A stretch of 12,114 nt of DNA from Pseudomonadota bacterium (GCA_023416965.1 JAEZGJ010000088.1:1-12114), one strand, 5' to 3'. Positions 1-7,104 are shown, counted from the first letter of the stretch. Numbers and translations: made by a program. The notes: generated from the sequence alone by a model not told the origin.

Positions 1-20
1 GACGAGGATGGGTCGCCCGC

Positions 21-1040
21 CTATTCGGCCGGCTGGCCGGCGGCATGGGGATGCACGGCGCCGCGCGCCAGCTTCTCCTCCACCCAGAGCGAATGGTGCT
101 CCTTGGCCCAGTTGAGGTCGACCTCGCCGGAGGTCATGGCATCCGCCGCGCCCTCCATGCCGATGGAGCCGATATAGATGTGGGCGATCATGGCGGCGAT
201 GAGCAGCACCGCCACGACGCCGTGGACGATGTTCCAGAACTGCAGGGCGAGCACGCCGCCGGCCGAGGCCGGGAAGAGCATGTAGACGCCCGACAGGGAG
301 AGCAGGCCGCCGCCGACGATCACCGACCAGAAGATGAGCTTCTGTCCGGCGTTGAACTTCTTGGCCGGGGGATGTTCCCCGCCCATGAGGCCGCCGCCCT
401 TCTTGAACCAGACGATGTCCGTGCCGTCCGGGATGTTGTGGATCACCCAGGTGACGAACATGAAGACCAGGCCGAGCATGAAGGGCCAGGCGAGGTAGTT
501 GTGGGCATATTTCGCCCACTGCGACAGGGCGGCGAAGGCGCCCTCCCCGACGATCGGCGCCAGGACGAACTTGCCGAAGGTGACGTTGAGGCCCGACAGG
601 GCGAGGATGATGAAGCAGCCTGCCGTGAGCCAGTGGATGAACCGCTCGAAGGTGGAGAAGCGCAGGATCGAGGCGCCGGAGCGGCCGGCGTCGATCATGA
701 TGCGGCCGCGCACCAAGTAGAACACCGTGAGCGCCGCCAGCATGCCCAGGATGGCGATGGCGCCGATCCAGTGCATGGTGCCCTGGTGGAAGGCCCGCCA
801 CGCCTGGCCCTGCGGCTGGATGAGGTTGCCGGCGCCCGCGTCGGGAATCGTGATGCGGCCGGAGAGCGTGGTGCCCTGGCCGGGCGTGCCCGCCTGCAGG
901 GCCTGCATCAGTTGCTGCTCCTTGACGGAGGCGGCGGTCGGATTGACGGAAGCCGGCTGCTGGGCGAAGGCCGGCGCGGCGACGAAGACGGCCATTGCAA
1001 CGGCGAGAGCTGCAACGAGAGACCGAAGCGAGACGCGCAT
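21..1040 (-). CDS. fdh3C: Formate dehydrogenase (Fdh3 type) gamma subunit, membrane cytochrome b
   Basis: Membrane subunit that takes electrons from the FeS subunit through two b haems to quinone. The 339-aa protein starts with a Sec-type signal peptide (MRVSLRS, hydrophobic to about residue 25, AFA-Q cleavage site), then a roughly 60-residue periplasmic segment. Five hydrophobic segments follow, near residues 90-110, 134-156, 181-203, 235-256 and 268-292. FdnI-like haem-ligand candidates are H136 (FERFIHW), H180 (YAHN), H273 (NIVHG) and H287 (AHIYIG). The frame stays open 10 codons upstream, but ATG 1040 is chosen because GGGAGGA lies 8 nt before it and the signal peptide starts there. E. 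coli FdnI is shorter and has four TM helices, so the N-terminal segment and first TM are extra. Last gene of the enzyme operon, 91 nt after fdh3B. Family assignment is secure; the topology was read by eye. Confidence 0.95.
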   Translation of the reverse strand: MRVSLRSLVAALAVAMAVFVAAPAFAQQPASVNPTAASVKEQQLMQALQAGTPGQGTTLSGRITIPDAGAGNLIQPQGQAWRAFHQGTMHWIGAIAILGMLAALTVFYLVRGRIMIDAGRSGASILRFSTFERFIHWLTAGCFIILALSGLNVTFGKFVLAPIVGEGAFAALSQWAKYAHNYLAWPFMLGLVFMFVTWVIHNIPDGTDIVWFKKGGGLMGGEHPPAKKFNAGQKLIFWSVIVGGGLLSLSGVYMLFPASAGGVLALQFWNIVHGVVAVLLIAAMIAHIYIGSIGMEGAADAMTSGEVDLNWAKEHHSLWVEEKLARGAVHPHAAGQPAE

Positions 1041-1101
1041 CGGGTGGTCCTCCCTGCGGACGGTCCGCACCCTGCGGCCATCCGGAATTGACGAGGCGAT
1101 G

Positions 1102-1123
1102 GGCGGCGGGCGAACCCGCCGCC
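1102..1123 (-). other. Intercistronic GC hairpin with UUCG loop between fdh3B and fdh3C
   Basis: A perfect 9-bp inverted repeat. On the minus (transcript) strand, GGCGGCGGG, loop TTCG, then CCCGCCGCC. It begins 8 nt after the fdh3B stop codon. No T-run follows it, so it is not a canonical intrinsic terminator. A second small dyad (TGCGGAC-N1-GTCCGCA on the plus strand, 1055-1069) sits just upstream of the fdh3C ribosome binding site. This 91-nt spacer is the longest gap in the enzyme operon. The structure could protect the upstream message from 3' decay or lower gamma-subunit expression; that role is inferred. Confidence 0.6.
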
Positions 1124-1131
1124 GCGACGGA

Positions 1132-1728
1132 TCAGATGGCGATGGTTTCCTTGTAGGCCGTCTGCCAGCCCCAGGCGCCGGAGCCGTAGCCGCGCTTCAG
1201 CACGCGCTCCTTGTAGATGGTCGCGATCATGTCGCTGTCGCCGGCCAGGAGCGCCTTGGTGGAGCACATCTCGGCGCAGAGCGGCAGCTTGCCCTCGGCG
1301 AGGCGGTTGGCCCCATAGGAGGCATATTCGGCCGTCGAGCCGTCGGCGAGCGGGCCGCCGGCGCAGTAGGTGCACTTGTCCATCTTGCCGCGCGAGCCGA
1401 AATTGCCGACGCGCGGATATTGCGGCGCGCCGAAGGGGCAGCCGTAGAAGCAGTAGCCGCAGCCGATGCACAGCTCCTTGGAATGCAGCACCACCGCGTC
1501 GGCCGTGGTGTAGAAGCAGTTCACCGGGCAGACCGCCGCGCAGGGCGCGTCGGTGCAGTGCATGCAGGCCATGGAGATGGAGCGCTCGCCGGGCTTGCCG
1601 TCATTGAGGGTGACGACGCGCCGGCGGTTGATGCCCCACGGGACATCGTGCTCGTTCTTGCAGGCGGTGACGCAGGCGTTGCACTCGATGCAGCGATCAG
1701 CGTCGCAGAGGAATTTCATGCGGGCCAT
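1132..1728 (-). CDS. fdh3B: Formate dehydrogenase FDH3 subunit beta, four-cluster [4Fe-4S] protein
   Basis: Electron-transfer subunit linking the active-site subunit to cytochrome b. The 198-aa protein has sixteen cysteines in the DMSO reductase/FdnH beta pattern: C13-C16-C19-C23; C55-C58-C63-C67; C87-C90-C93-C97; and C119-C122 paired with C151-C155. That predicts four [4Fe-4S] clusters. It has no signal peptide, so it should cross the membrane as a passenger on the Tat signal of Fdh3A, as in FDH-N. It is about 100 residues shorter than FdnH (294 aa) and ends without the C-terminal membrane helix of that protein. ATG 1728 has GGGAGGA 8 nt upstream and lies 16 nt after the fdh3A stop, so the two are co-transcribed. 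Very sure of the family. Confidence 0.96.
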   Translation of the reverse strand: MARMKFLCDADRCIECNACVTACKNEHDVPWGINRRRVVTLNDGKPGERSISMACMHCTDAPCAAVCPVNCFYTTADAVVLHSKELCIGCGYCFYGCPFGAPQYPRVGNFGSRGKMDKCTYCAGGPLADGSTAEYASYGANRLAEGKLPLCAEMCSTKALLAGDSDMIATIYKERVLKRGYGSGAWGWQTAYKETIAI

Positions 1729-1744
1729 TGTTCGGTCCTCCCTC

Positions 1745-4696
1745 TCACGCCGCCTGGATCTGGCAGAGCGTGGCCTTGCCTTCGTGCATGCCCGTCACCG
1801 GGTCGTAGCCGTAGGTGGTCACGGTGTTGACGCTCTCGCCGAGGACGATCGGATCGGTCCCCTGCGGATAGTTGCGCCGCTGGTCGGCGCCCTGGTACCA
1901 GCCGCCGAAGTGGAACGGCATCCAGGCGACGCCGGGGCCGACGCGCTCGGTGACGAGCGCCTTGACCCGTGCACGGCCGCCCTCGGGGCCGGCCACCCAG
2001 ACCCAGCCGCCGTCGACGATGTTGCGCTGGGCGGCATCGCGCGGGTTGATCTCGACGAACATGTCCTGCTGCAGCTCCGCGAGCCACTTGTTGGACCGCG
2101 TCTCCTCGCCGCCGCCCTCATATTCGACCAGACGGCCGGAGGTGAGGATGATCGGGAACTGCCGGGCGATGCCCTTGTCCACGGCGCCCTTCTGGTAGGT
2201 CGTGTGGAGGTTGGGCATGCGCAGCGTGCGTTCGTCGGCGCGGGCCGGATATTTGGCCACGAGGTCGGCGCGCGGCGTGTAGATCGGCTCGCGATGGACC
2301 GGCACGGGATCGGGCAGGTTCCAGGCGATGGCGCGGGCCTTGCCGTTGCCGAAGGGCACGACGTTCTTCTCGAGGCAGACGCGCTGGATGCCGCCGGACA
2401 GGTCGGTGGCCCAGGAGACCGCGCCGGGATTGGCGCCGCCCTGGCGTTCGATCTGCGCCTTCTCCTCAGCGGTCAGGTCGGCGTCCCAGCCGAGACGCTG
2501 GAAGATGGCGTAGGTGAACTCCGGATAGCCGTCCTGGATGGGCGAATCGAGATTCCAGGAGTTCTGCGCCAGCAGGGTCTCGCCGTTGCGCTCCAGGCCG
2601 AAGCGCGGACGGAAGGCGCCGCCGCCGTCCATCATGCGCAGGTTGGTGTTGTAGAGGATGTGCGTGCCGGGGTGGCGGACCTCCGGCTTGCCCCAGCAGG
2701 GCCAGGGCAGGCCGTAATAGTCGCCGCCGATGTCGGCGAGCTCCTTCGGCGCGCGCAGGGTGACGATGTCGAACTTGTCCTGGTTCGCCATGTGCGCCTT
2801 GATGCGCTCCGGCGACTGGCCGGTATAGCCGGTGGACCAGCCGCCGCGGTTGATCTCGCGCAGGATGGATTCGGCCTGGGGCTCGTCGCCGTACTTGCCC
2901 TTCACCATCTGGATGTTCTTGAACATCTCGTTGGCGAAGCCGAGCTTCTGGGCGAACTTGTAGATGATCCAGTAGTCGTTGGCCGATTCGAAGATCGGCT
3001 CGACCACCTTCTCGCCCCACTGGATGGAGCGGTTGGAGGCGGTGCGCGACCCGTCACACTCGAAATTGGTGCAGGCCGGCAGGATGTAGGTGCCGTCGCG
3101 CCGGTTGCCGAGCGAGACGAAGTTGGTCGGGTGCGGGTCGACCACGACGAGGAGGTCGAGCTTGCCGAGACCCTCGACCGCCCCGGGCACGCGCGGGATC
3201 GTGTTGCCGCCGTGGCCCATGACGAACATGGCCTTGACGTTGTCCTTCTGGTCGACCTGCTCGCCGGGGAGCAGGGTGGCGTCGAACCAGCGGGTGGAGG
3301 GGATGCCCGAGACCTCCATGTTCTGCTTGCCGGTGCGGGCGCCGCGCCCGGCCTTGGCCGGCACGTCGTCGAAGCGGGAGACGAAATAGTCGTAGGGCAC
3401 GTCCCAGACGCGGGCCCAGTGGCGCCAGGCGCCCTCGACCAGGCCGTAATAGAGCGGCAGGTTGCCGACATCGAGGCCGAGGTCGGTCGCGCCCTGCACG
3501 TTGGTGTGGCCGCGGAAGATGTTGGCGCCGGTGCCGGCGGAGCCGACATTGCCGGTGAGCAGCAGCAGCGTGCAGTAGGCGCGCACGTTGGCGGTGCCGA
3601 CCGTGTGCTGGGTGGCGCCCATGCACCAGATCAGCGTCGAGGGCTTCTCGGTGGCGAAGAGCTTGGCGACCCGCTCGAGCTGGGCGCCGGGAACGCCGGT
3701 GACGTCCTCGACGGTCTTGGGGTCCCACTTCTCGACTTCCTTCAGCGCCTCCGACATGCCGTAGACGCGCTTGGCGAGGAAGTCCTTGTCCTCCCAGCCG
3801 TTCTTGATGATGTGCCACATGATGCCCCAGATCACCGGAATGTCGGTGCCGGACCGGATGCGGACATATTCGGTCGCATGGGCCGCGGTGCGGGTCATGC
3901 GCGGGTCGATGACGATCATGTTGGCGCGGTTCAGCTCCTTGCCGCTGAGCACGTGCTGCAGCGATACCGGATGCGCCTCGGCGGGGTTGCCGCCCATGAT
4001 GATCATGGTCTTGGAGTTGCGGATGTCGTTGTAGGAGTTCGTCTGGGCGCCGTAGCCCCAGGTGTTGGCGACGCCGGCCACGGTGGTCGAGTGGCAGATG
4101 CGGGCCTGGTGGTCGACGTTGTTGGTGCCCCAGAAGGCGGCGAACTTGCGGAAGAGATAGGCCGCCTCGTTGGTGAACTTGGCCGAGCCGAGCATGTAGA
4201 CGGAATCGGCGCCGGACTTGCCCCGGATCTCCATCATCTTGTCGCCGATCTCGTTGAACGCCTGGTCCCACGAGATGCGCTGCCACTGGCCGCCGACGAG
4301 CTTCATCGGATATTTCACGCGGCGCTCGCCGAAGACGAGTTCGCGGGAGGCGGCGCCCTTGGCGCAGTGGGTGCCGCGGTTGATCGGGCTCTCCCAGGCC
4401 GGCTCCTGGCCGGTCCAGACGCCGTTCTGCACCTCGGCGCGCACCGTGCAGCCGACGGAGCAGTGGGTGCAGAGGTTCTTCTTGACCGTGATGGCGACGC
4501 CCGGCTGAGGCGCGGCGACGGCCTCGGCACGGCGGACGGCGCCGAGCGTCAGCGACCCGACGGCGATGGCGCCGGCGGCGGTGAGGCCGGAGCGGGCGAG
4601 GAAGGTACGACGGTCCATCACACCGGAGGTCAGGCCGCCGGCGAGGCCGGCGAGACGGGTGCGGGCGGCGTCCTCGGATTTGCGCTTGATGAGCAT
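1745..4696 (-). CDS. fdh3A: Formate dehydrogenase (Fdh3) alpha subunit, Mo/W-bis-MGD catalytic subunit, Tat-exported
   Basis: Oxidises formate to CO2 at a molybdenum- or tungsten-bis-MGD centre, probably on the periplasmic face. Residues 27-53 form a Tat signal (MDRRTFLARSG then a hydrophobic run), preceded by an unusual 26-residue extension. The proximal [4Fe-4S] site is C76, C79, C83 and C111, followed by K113, the likely electron-relay lysine. The metal ligand is C201 in QARICH, with H202 beside it, where E. coli FdnG has selenocysteine-histidine; this is a Cys-type enzyme. The molybdopterin oxidoreductase body fills the middle and a dinucleotide-binding domain lies at about 860-983. At 983 aa it is close to FdnG (1015 aa). 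ATG 4696 has GAGAGG about 8 nt upstream; the internal M27 has no clear site. The gap to the small Tat gene upstream is 12 nt. Mo versus W cannot be decided from sequence. Confidence 0.97.
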   Translation of the reverse strand: MLIKRKSEDAARTRLAGLAGGLTSGVMDRRTFLARSGLTAAGAIAVGSLTLGAVRRAEAVAAPQPGVAITVKKNLCTHCSVGCTVRAEVQNGVWTGQEPAWESPINRGTHCAKGAASRELVFGERRVKYPMKLVGGQWQRISWDQAFNEIGDKMMEIRGKSGADSVYMLGSAKFTNEAAYLFRKFAAFWGTNNVDHQARICHSTTVAGVANTWGYGAQTNSYNDIRNSKTMIIMGGNPAEAHPVSLQHVLSGKELNRANMIVIDPRMTRTAAHATEYVRIRSGTDIPVIWGIMWHIIKNGWEDKDFLAKRVYGMSEALKEVEKWDPKTVEDVTGVPGAQLERVAKLFATEKPSTLIWCMGATQHTVGTANVRAYCTLLLLTGNVGSAGTGANIFRGHTNVQGATDLGLDVGNLPLYYGLVEGAWRHWARVWDVPYDYFVSRFDDVPAKAGRGARTGKQNMEVSGIPSTRWFDATLLPGEQVDQKDNVKAMFVMGHGGNTIPRVPGAVEGLGKLDLLVVVDPHPTNFVSLGNRRDGTYILPACTNFECDGSRTASNRSIQWGEKVVEPIFESANDYWIIYKFAQKLGFANEMFKNIQMVKGKYGDEPQAESILREINRGGWSTGYTGQSPERIKAHMANQDKFDIVTLRAPKELADIGGDYYGLPWPCWGKPEVRHPGTHILYNTNLRMMDGGGAFRPRFGLERNGETLLAQNSWNLDSPIQDGYPEFTYAIFQRLGWDADLTAEEKAQIERQGGANPGAVSWATDLSGGIQRVCLEKNVVPFGNGKARAIAWNLPDPVPVHREPIYTPRADLVAKYPARADERTLRMPNLHTTYQKGAVDKGIARQFPIILTSGRLVEYEGGGEETRSNKWLAELQQDMFVEINPRDAAQRNIVDGGWVWVAGPEGGRARVKALVTERVGPGVAWMPFHFGGWYQGADQRRNYPQGTDPIVLGESVNTVTTYGYDPVTGMHEGKATLCQIQAA

Positions 4697-4708
4697 GGGG
4701 GGCGCCTC

Positions 4709-4933
4709 TCAGTAGCGGTTGGTGCGGTAGAAGGCCTGGACATGCGCGGAATTGGCCTGGTAGCGGGCCTTGGTGCGCTCGTCGCGGCTCTCACGGGTGA
4801 CGGCCTGGGCCTCCGCCGGCTCGGCGCCAACCACGGCAGCCGCGGCGACGGCCGAGGCACCGGTCATCGCCTTCAGGAAGTCGCGGCGGGCCGGAGCCTC
4901 GGCGTTTTCCTTGGTCTTGGCATGATCCGACAT
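4709..4933 (-). CDS. Small Tat-signal protein of formate dehydrogenase loci (TIGR02811-like)
   Basis: A 74-aa protein whose N-terminal half is a Tat signal: RRDFLK at residues 16-21, then an Ala/Val-rich hydrophobic stretch to about 36 and an AEAQA site near 43. This leaves only about 30 mature residues, charged and ending in HVQAFYRTNRY. It fits the family known as formate dehydrogenase region TAT target, found next to fdh genes and of unknown function. ATG 4933 has GGGAGGA 8 nt upstream. It lies 30 nt after the torD-like gene and 12 nt before fdh3A, so it is certainly in the enzyme operon. It may be a tiny accessory subunit or an assembly factor; neither is shown by the sequence. Confidence 0.9.
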   Translation of the reverse strand: MSDHAKTKENAEAPARRDFLKAMTGASAVAAAAVVGAEPAEAQAVTRESRDERTKARYQANSAHVQAFYRTNRY

Positions 4934-4963
4934 GGTCGTGTCCTCCCATTCGTCCTTCGCGCC

Positions 4964-5773
4964 TCAGGCGTCGAAGGAGAAAGCCTCGTCTTCAATGGCG
5001 ACGAACAGCCTGCCGACCGCGCCGACCGCGGCGTAGAAGGGCTTGCTCGTCATCGATTCCAGATCTGCGAAGAAGCGACCGGCCCAAGGCTTCAGATGCG
5101 CCTCGAAGAAGGCCTTCTCCGTCTCGTAGCCCTCGCCGATCGTGCGCGCGGCGAGGTTCGCCATCACGTCGAAAAGCAGGGCGATATGGTCTTCCGGCTC
5201 GCGCGACCCGTCCTCGCGGACGATGCCGAGGTCGACAAAGGACTGCCGCACGGCGGCGAGCGGCCGCTCGTGCAGGAAGCCGGTCAGGTAATAGGAGGCG
5301 TAGGGGAGCAGCTCGCCGCGCCCGACGCCGACGAAGAGGTCGAAGAACTCGCGGCCGACCTTCTCCACGTCGGTCTCGGCCGCGGCCCGCGCCAGGGCGA
5401 GATGGGCCATGCCGAGCGGCGAGACGTCGCCCTTCAGCTCGGCGACCTGGCGCAAGACCTCGGCGGTCGGCACCCGGAAGAGCAGGAGGGCGAGCAGCCC
5501 GTATTCGGCGGAACGGAGCCGGTCCATCTCGTCGGCGCCGGCCTTCTCGCGAGCGGCCTCCATGGCCAGCGCGATGGACGAGCGGCTTTCCGGATAGAGA
5601 TCCGGCCGCAGGACGTGGCGGCCGACGCCGGAGACCTTCTCGACGGCGATGACGCGCTCGGGTGGCACGCGGCTCCAGCTGGACACGGAGGGTTGCGAAA
5701 TGCCGAGCGCCCGCGCCAGGGCACCGACCCCGCCGACCGCCTTGATCGCTTCCTCTAGTCCCCGTTCACGCAC
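4964..5773 (-). CDS. TorD-family chaperone with N-terminal Cro/YdaS-like helix-turn-helix
   Basis: Likely a redox-enzyme maturation chaperone that binds the Tat leader of Fdh3A until cofactor is loaded. The 269-aa protein has two parts. Residues about 5-60 (EEAIKAVGGVGALARALGIS, then QPSVSSWSR and PPERVIAVEKVSG) match the helix-turn-helix of Cro/YdaS-type regulators, with recognition helix near QPSVSSW. Residues about 85-245 are all-alpha TorD-like, with GRGELLPYASYYLTGFLHER at 151-170 and the EPEDHI motif at 192-197. Typical TorD/DmsD proteins are around 200 aa and lack the N-terminal part. The start is GTG 5773, with GAGGA about 12-13 nt upstream; the spacing is loose, but the HTH begins at once, so no later start is better. 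First gene of the enzyme operon. Function is confident for the TorD part; DNA binding is inferred. Confidence 0.88.
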   Translation of the reverse strand: MRERGLEEAIKAVGGVGALARALGISQPSVSSWSRVPPERVIAVEKVSGVGRHVLRPDLYPESRSSIALAMEAAREKAGADEMDRLRSAEYGLLALLLFRVPTAEVLRQVAELKGDVSPLGMAHLALARAAAETDVEKVGREFFDLFVGVGRGELLPYASYYLTGFLHERPLAAVRQSFVDLGIVREDGSREPEDHIALLFDVMANLAARTIGEGYETEKAFFEAHLKPWAGRFFADLESMTSKPFYAAVGAVGRLFVAIEDEAFSFDA

Positions 5774-5895
5774 TGCTGCGACCGTTCCTCGGAGCCCGAC
5801 CGGCGCTGTGCCGCGCCTTGGTCATAGGCTGACCACATTTGCCTTAGAATAGCTACAAGCTATGGGGGGCGATGGCAAGCGGCCGCGCGGCTTCC
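5774..5895 (-). promoter_or_regulatory. Leader/promoter region of the enzyme operon, between DUF3306 and torD
   Basis: This 122-nt gap separates the accessory operon from the enzyme operon. It is noticeably more A/T-rich at its centre (about 5821-5865) than its surroundings, which fits a promoter. I could not settle on a -35/-10 pair: TATTCT on the minus strand, within the palindrome's downstream flank, is only a weak -10 candidate without a good -35. An imperfect dyad (TAGGC at 5825-5829 against GCCTTA at 5841-5846, plus strand) lies downstream of the perfect palindrome. I see no hairpin plus T-run that would terminate the accessory operon, so read-through is possible. Confidence 0.5.
5849..5863. 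promoter_or_regulatory. Perfect inverted repeat ATAGCT-N3-AGCTAT, candidate operator
   Basis: A perfect 6+3+6 dyad, ATAGCT-ACA-AGCTAT on the plus strand. It stands out as A/T-rich in a G/C-rich intergenic region, 76 nt upstream of the GTG start of the HTH-TorD gene. Its size suits a dimeric helix-turn-helix regulator, and the first downstream gene encodes such a domain, so autoregulation is an obvious hypothesis. No terminator T-run follows it. No regulator can be named from the sequence. Confidence 0.5.
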
Positions 5896-6582
5896 TCAGC
5901 CGGGAAGGGCGCCGCCGTGACGGCGGCTCACGGGCCGCAAGTCCTTCGGATCACTGGGGATCTTTTGCGCTGCAACAGGCGAGCCCGCAGCTTCGCCGCC
6001 AATTTCCTGTGGTTTGACAGGGGTCTGTTCGGCGGCCTCCGCCGGAACCGGAGGCCGGGTTGACGCTACAGGGAAGGATTGCTGCAATGCAGCATCCCCT
6101 GGCGGGCTCGCCGTACCGGATTGCGACACATTGTCGTGTGCTCCGGGGACCTCGCCCTCATCGGCCTCCGGCGCCTTGCCGAGGGCGCGGTCGAACATTT
6201 CGGCGACCTCTCGAATGGCGTCCCGGCCGGTCTCCATGGGGCCGAAACCCGGGGCGGCGCCGGGCGTGTTGTAGTCATAGGCATAGTCGAGCGCCGGGCT
6301 CACATAATCGCGGATCGCGGGGTCGAGGAGCCACATGCGCTGGAGCGCGGCGTTGCGGACGCCGGCCGGCACCCAGGGTTGCATGAAGGCCGAGAGGCTC
6401 TGGCCGGGGACGAGGTCCTCGATGCGGGGAAGCTGCGCCAGGAGGTCGTCCAGCGCCTTGCCCTCGGGCAGGGGGGCGGCGCCGGCCGGCTCGGCCGCGG
6501 GCGACGCCGGATCCGGCGCCGGGGCCGGATCGCGCTTCAGCCGCGACCAGCGGGAGAGGAAGCCCTCACCGCCGCCGCTCAC
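5896..6582 (-). CDS. DUF3306 family protein
   Basis: A 228-aa protein of unknown function, commonly paired with DUF3305 in formate dehydrogenase loci. It opens with the conserved GEGFLSRWSRLKR (residues 5-17). A Pro/Ala-rich linker leads to the core at about 42-135, with the family block VRNAALQRMWLLDP (75-88) and DYAYDYNTPG (99-108). The last 90 or so residues are low complexity, rich in Pro, Ala, Glu and Gln, and look disordered. Start choice: GTG 6582 overlaps the DUF3305 stop by four bases (GTGA) and has GGGAGG 5 nt upstream. The frame is open much further upstream, but that part is antisense-like noise over DUF3305. No signal peptide or membrane helix. Last gene of the accessory operon; role unknown. 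Confidence 0.85.
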   Translation of the reverse strand: MSGGGEGFLSRWSRLKRDPAPAPDPASPAAEPAGAAPLPEGKALDDLLAQLPRIEDLVPGQSLSAFMQPWVPAGVRNAALQRMWLLDPAIRDYVSPALDYAYDYNTPGAAPGFGPMETGRDAIREVAEMFDRALGKAPEADEGEVPGAHDNVSQSGTASPPGDAALQQSFPVASTRPPVPAEAAEQTPVKPQEIGGEAAGSPVAAQKIPSDPKDLRPVSRRHGGALPG

Positions 6583-7094
6583 GACCGCCTCCCGGGCTGG
6601 CGGGCTGGATGGCCGAGGCCGTAATCCGGCTCGGCGTGCGGGTCCTTGCGATCGCGTTTGCGCTTGAAGAAGGGCTGGTCGACGTGGTGCGCGTCGACGA
6701 AGGCCTGGAGTTCGACGGCGATCTCGTGAGGCATGGGCAGGGCCTCGACCTTGTCGGTGACCACATCGACGAAGGCCTCGCCCTCGTAGGGGTCCACCGT
6801 CGCACCGGCCACGGTCCAGCCGCCGTCGAAGGCCTCGCGCAGCGCCACCCAGACCGCGGGGCGGCCGGAGACGAGGTTGTCCCGGTAATGGGCAGTCTCG
6901 CCGGAATGGAAGGTGATGTCGGCAGGGCCGAGATACCAGCGCTCCACCGCCCCCTCGGCGCCGATCCGCGTGCCCGGCGCGACGGCGGGAAGGCCGGGAA
7001 GCACCGCCTCCGGCAGCCATTCGACATCCACCCAAGGATTGTTCAGCTTGCGCTTCACCGCGACGATGCCGACGGTCAGGTGCTGGACGGGCAT
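6579..7094 (-). CDS. DUF3305 family protein
   Basis: A 171-aa cytoplasmic-looking protein of unknown function. Conserved-looking blocks, in order: VGIVAVKRK (8-16), NPWVDVEW (19-26), VLPG (31-34), GETAHYRDNL (65-74), VWVALRE (81-87), DPYEGEAF (101-108), PMP (120-122) and the basic FFKRKRDR (142-149). The last 20 residues are variable. No cysteine pairs, nucleotide-binding motif, signal peptide or membrane helix. ATG 7094 has GAGGAGG about 5 nt upstream. It lies 10 nt after the DUF6352 stop and overlaps DUF3306 by four bases, so the two DUF proteins are probably made together and may form a complex. A link to formate dehydrogenase maturation is inferred from position only. Confidence 0.87.
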   Translation of the reverse strand: MPVQHLTVGIVAVKRKLNNPWVDVEWLPEAVLPGLPAVAPGTRIGAEGAVERWYLGPADITFHSGETAHYRDNLVSGRPAVWVALREAFDGGWTVAGATVDPYEGEAFVDVVTDKVEALPMPHEIAVELQAFVDAHHVDQPFFKRKRDRKDPHAEPDYGLGHPARQPGRRS

Positions 7095-7104
7095 GGGCGC
7101 CTCC

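Noticed and set aside
4618..4618. Alternative fdh3A start at Met27, directly before the Tat motif
   Set aside because: No good ribosome binding site precedes it, whereas ATG 4696 has GAGAGG at suitable spacing. It remains possible.
1553..5758. A 1401-codon open frame on the plus strand
   Set aside because: It is antisense to fdh3A, fdh3B, the Tat protein and torD, with monotonous Ala/Gly/Asp/Val/His composition typical of the antisense of G/C-rich coding DNA, and no domain.
5878..5895. G/C-rich partial palindrome just after the DUF3306 stop, as a possible terminator
   Set aside because: The stem is imperfect and no T-run follows, so it cannot be supported as an intrinsic terminator.
6080..6094. 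Inverted repeat TGCTGC-AAT-GCAGCA
   Set aside because: It lies inside the coding sequence of the DUF3306 tail, is short, and simple Ala/Gln codon repetition explains it.
6583..7035. Upstream extension of DUF3306 to 379 aa
   Set aside because: This stretch overlaps DUF3305 in another frame and is Arg/Gly-rich noise. The family start GEGFLSRW and GTG 6582 with GGGAGG settle it.
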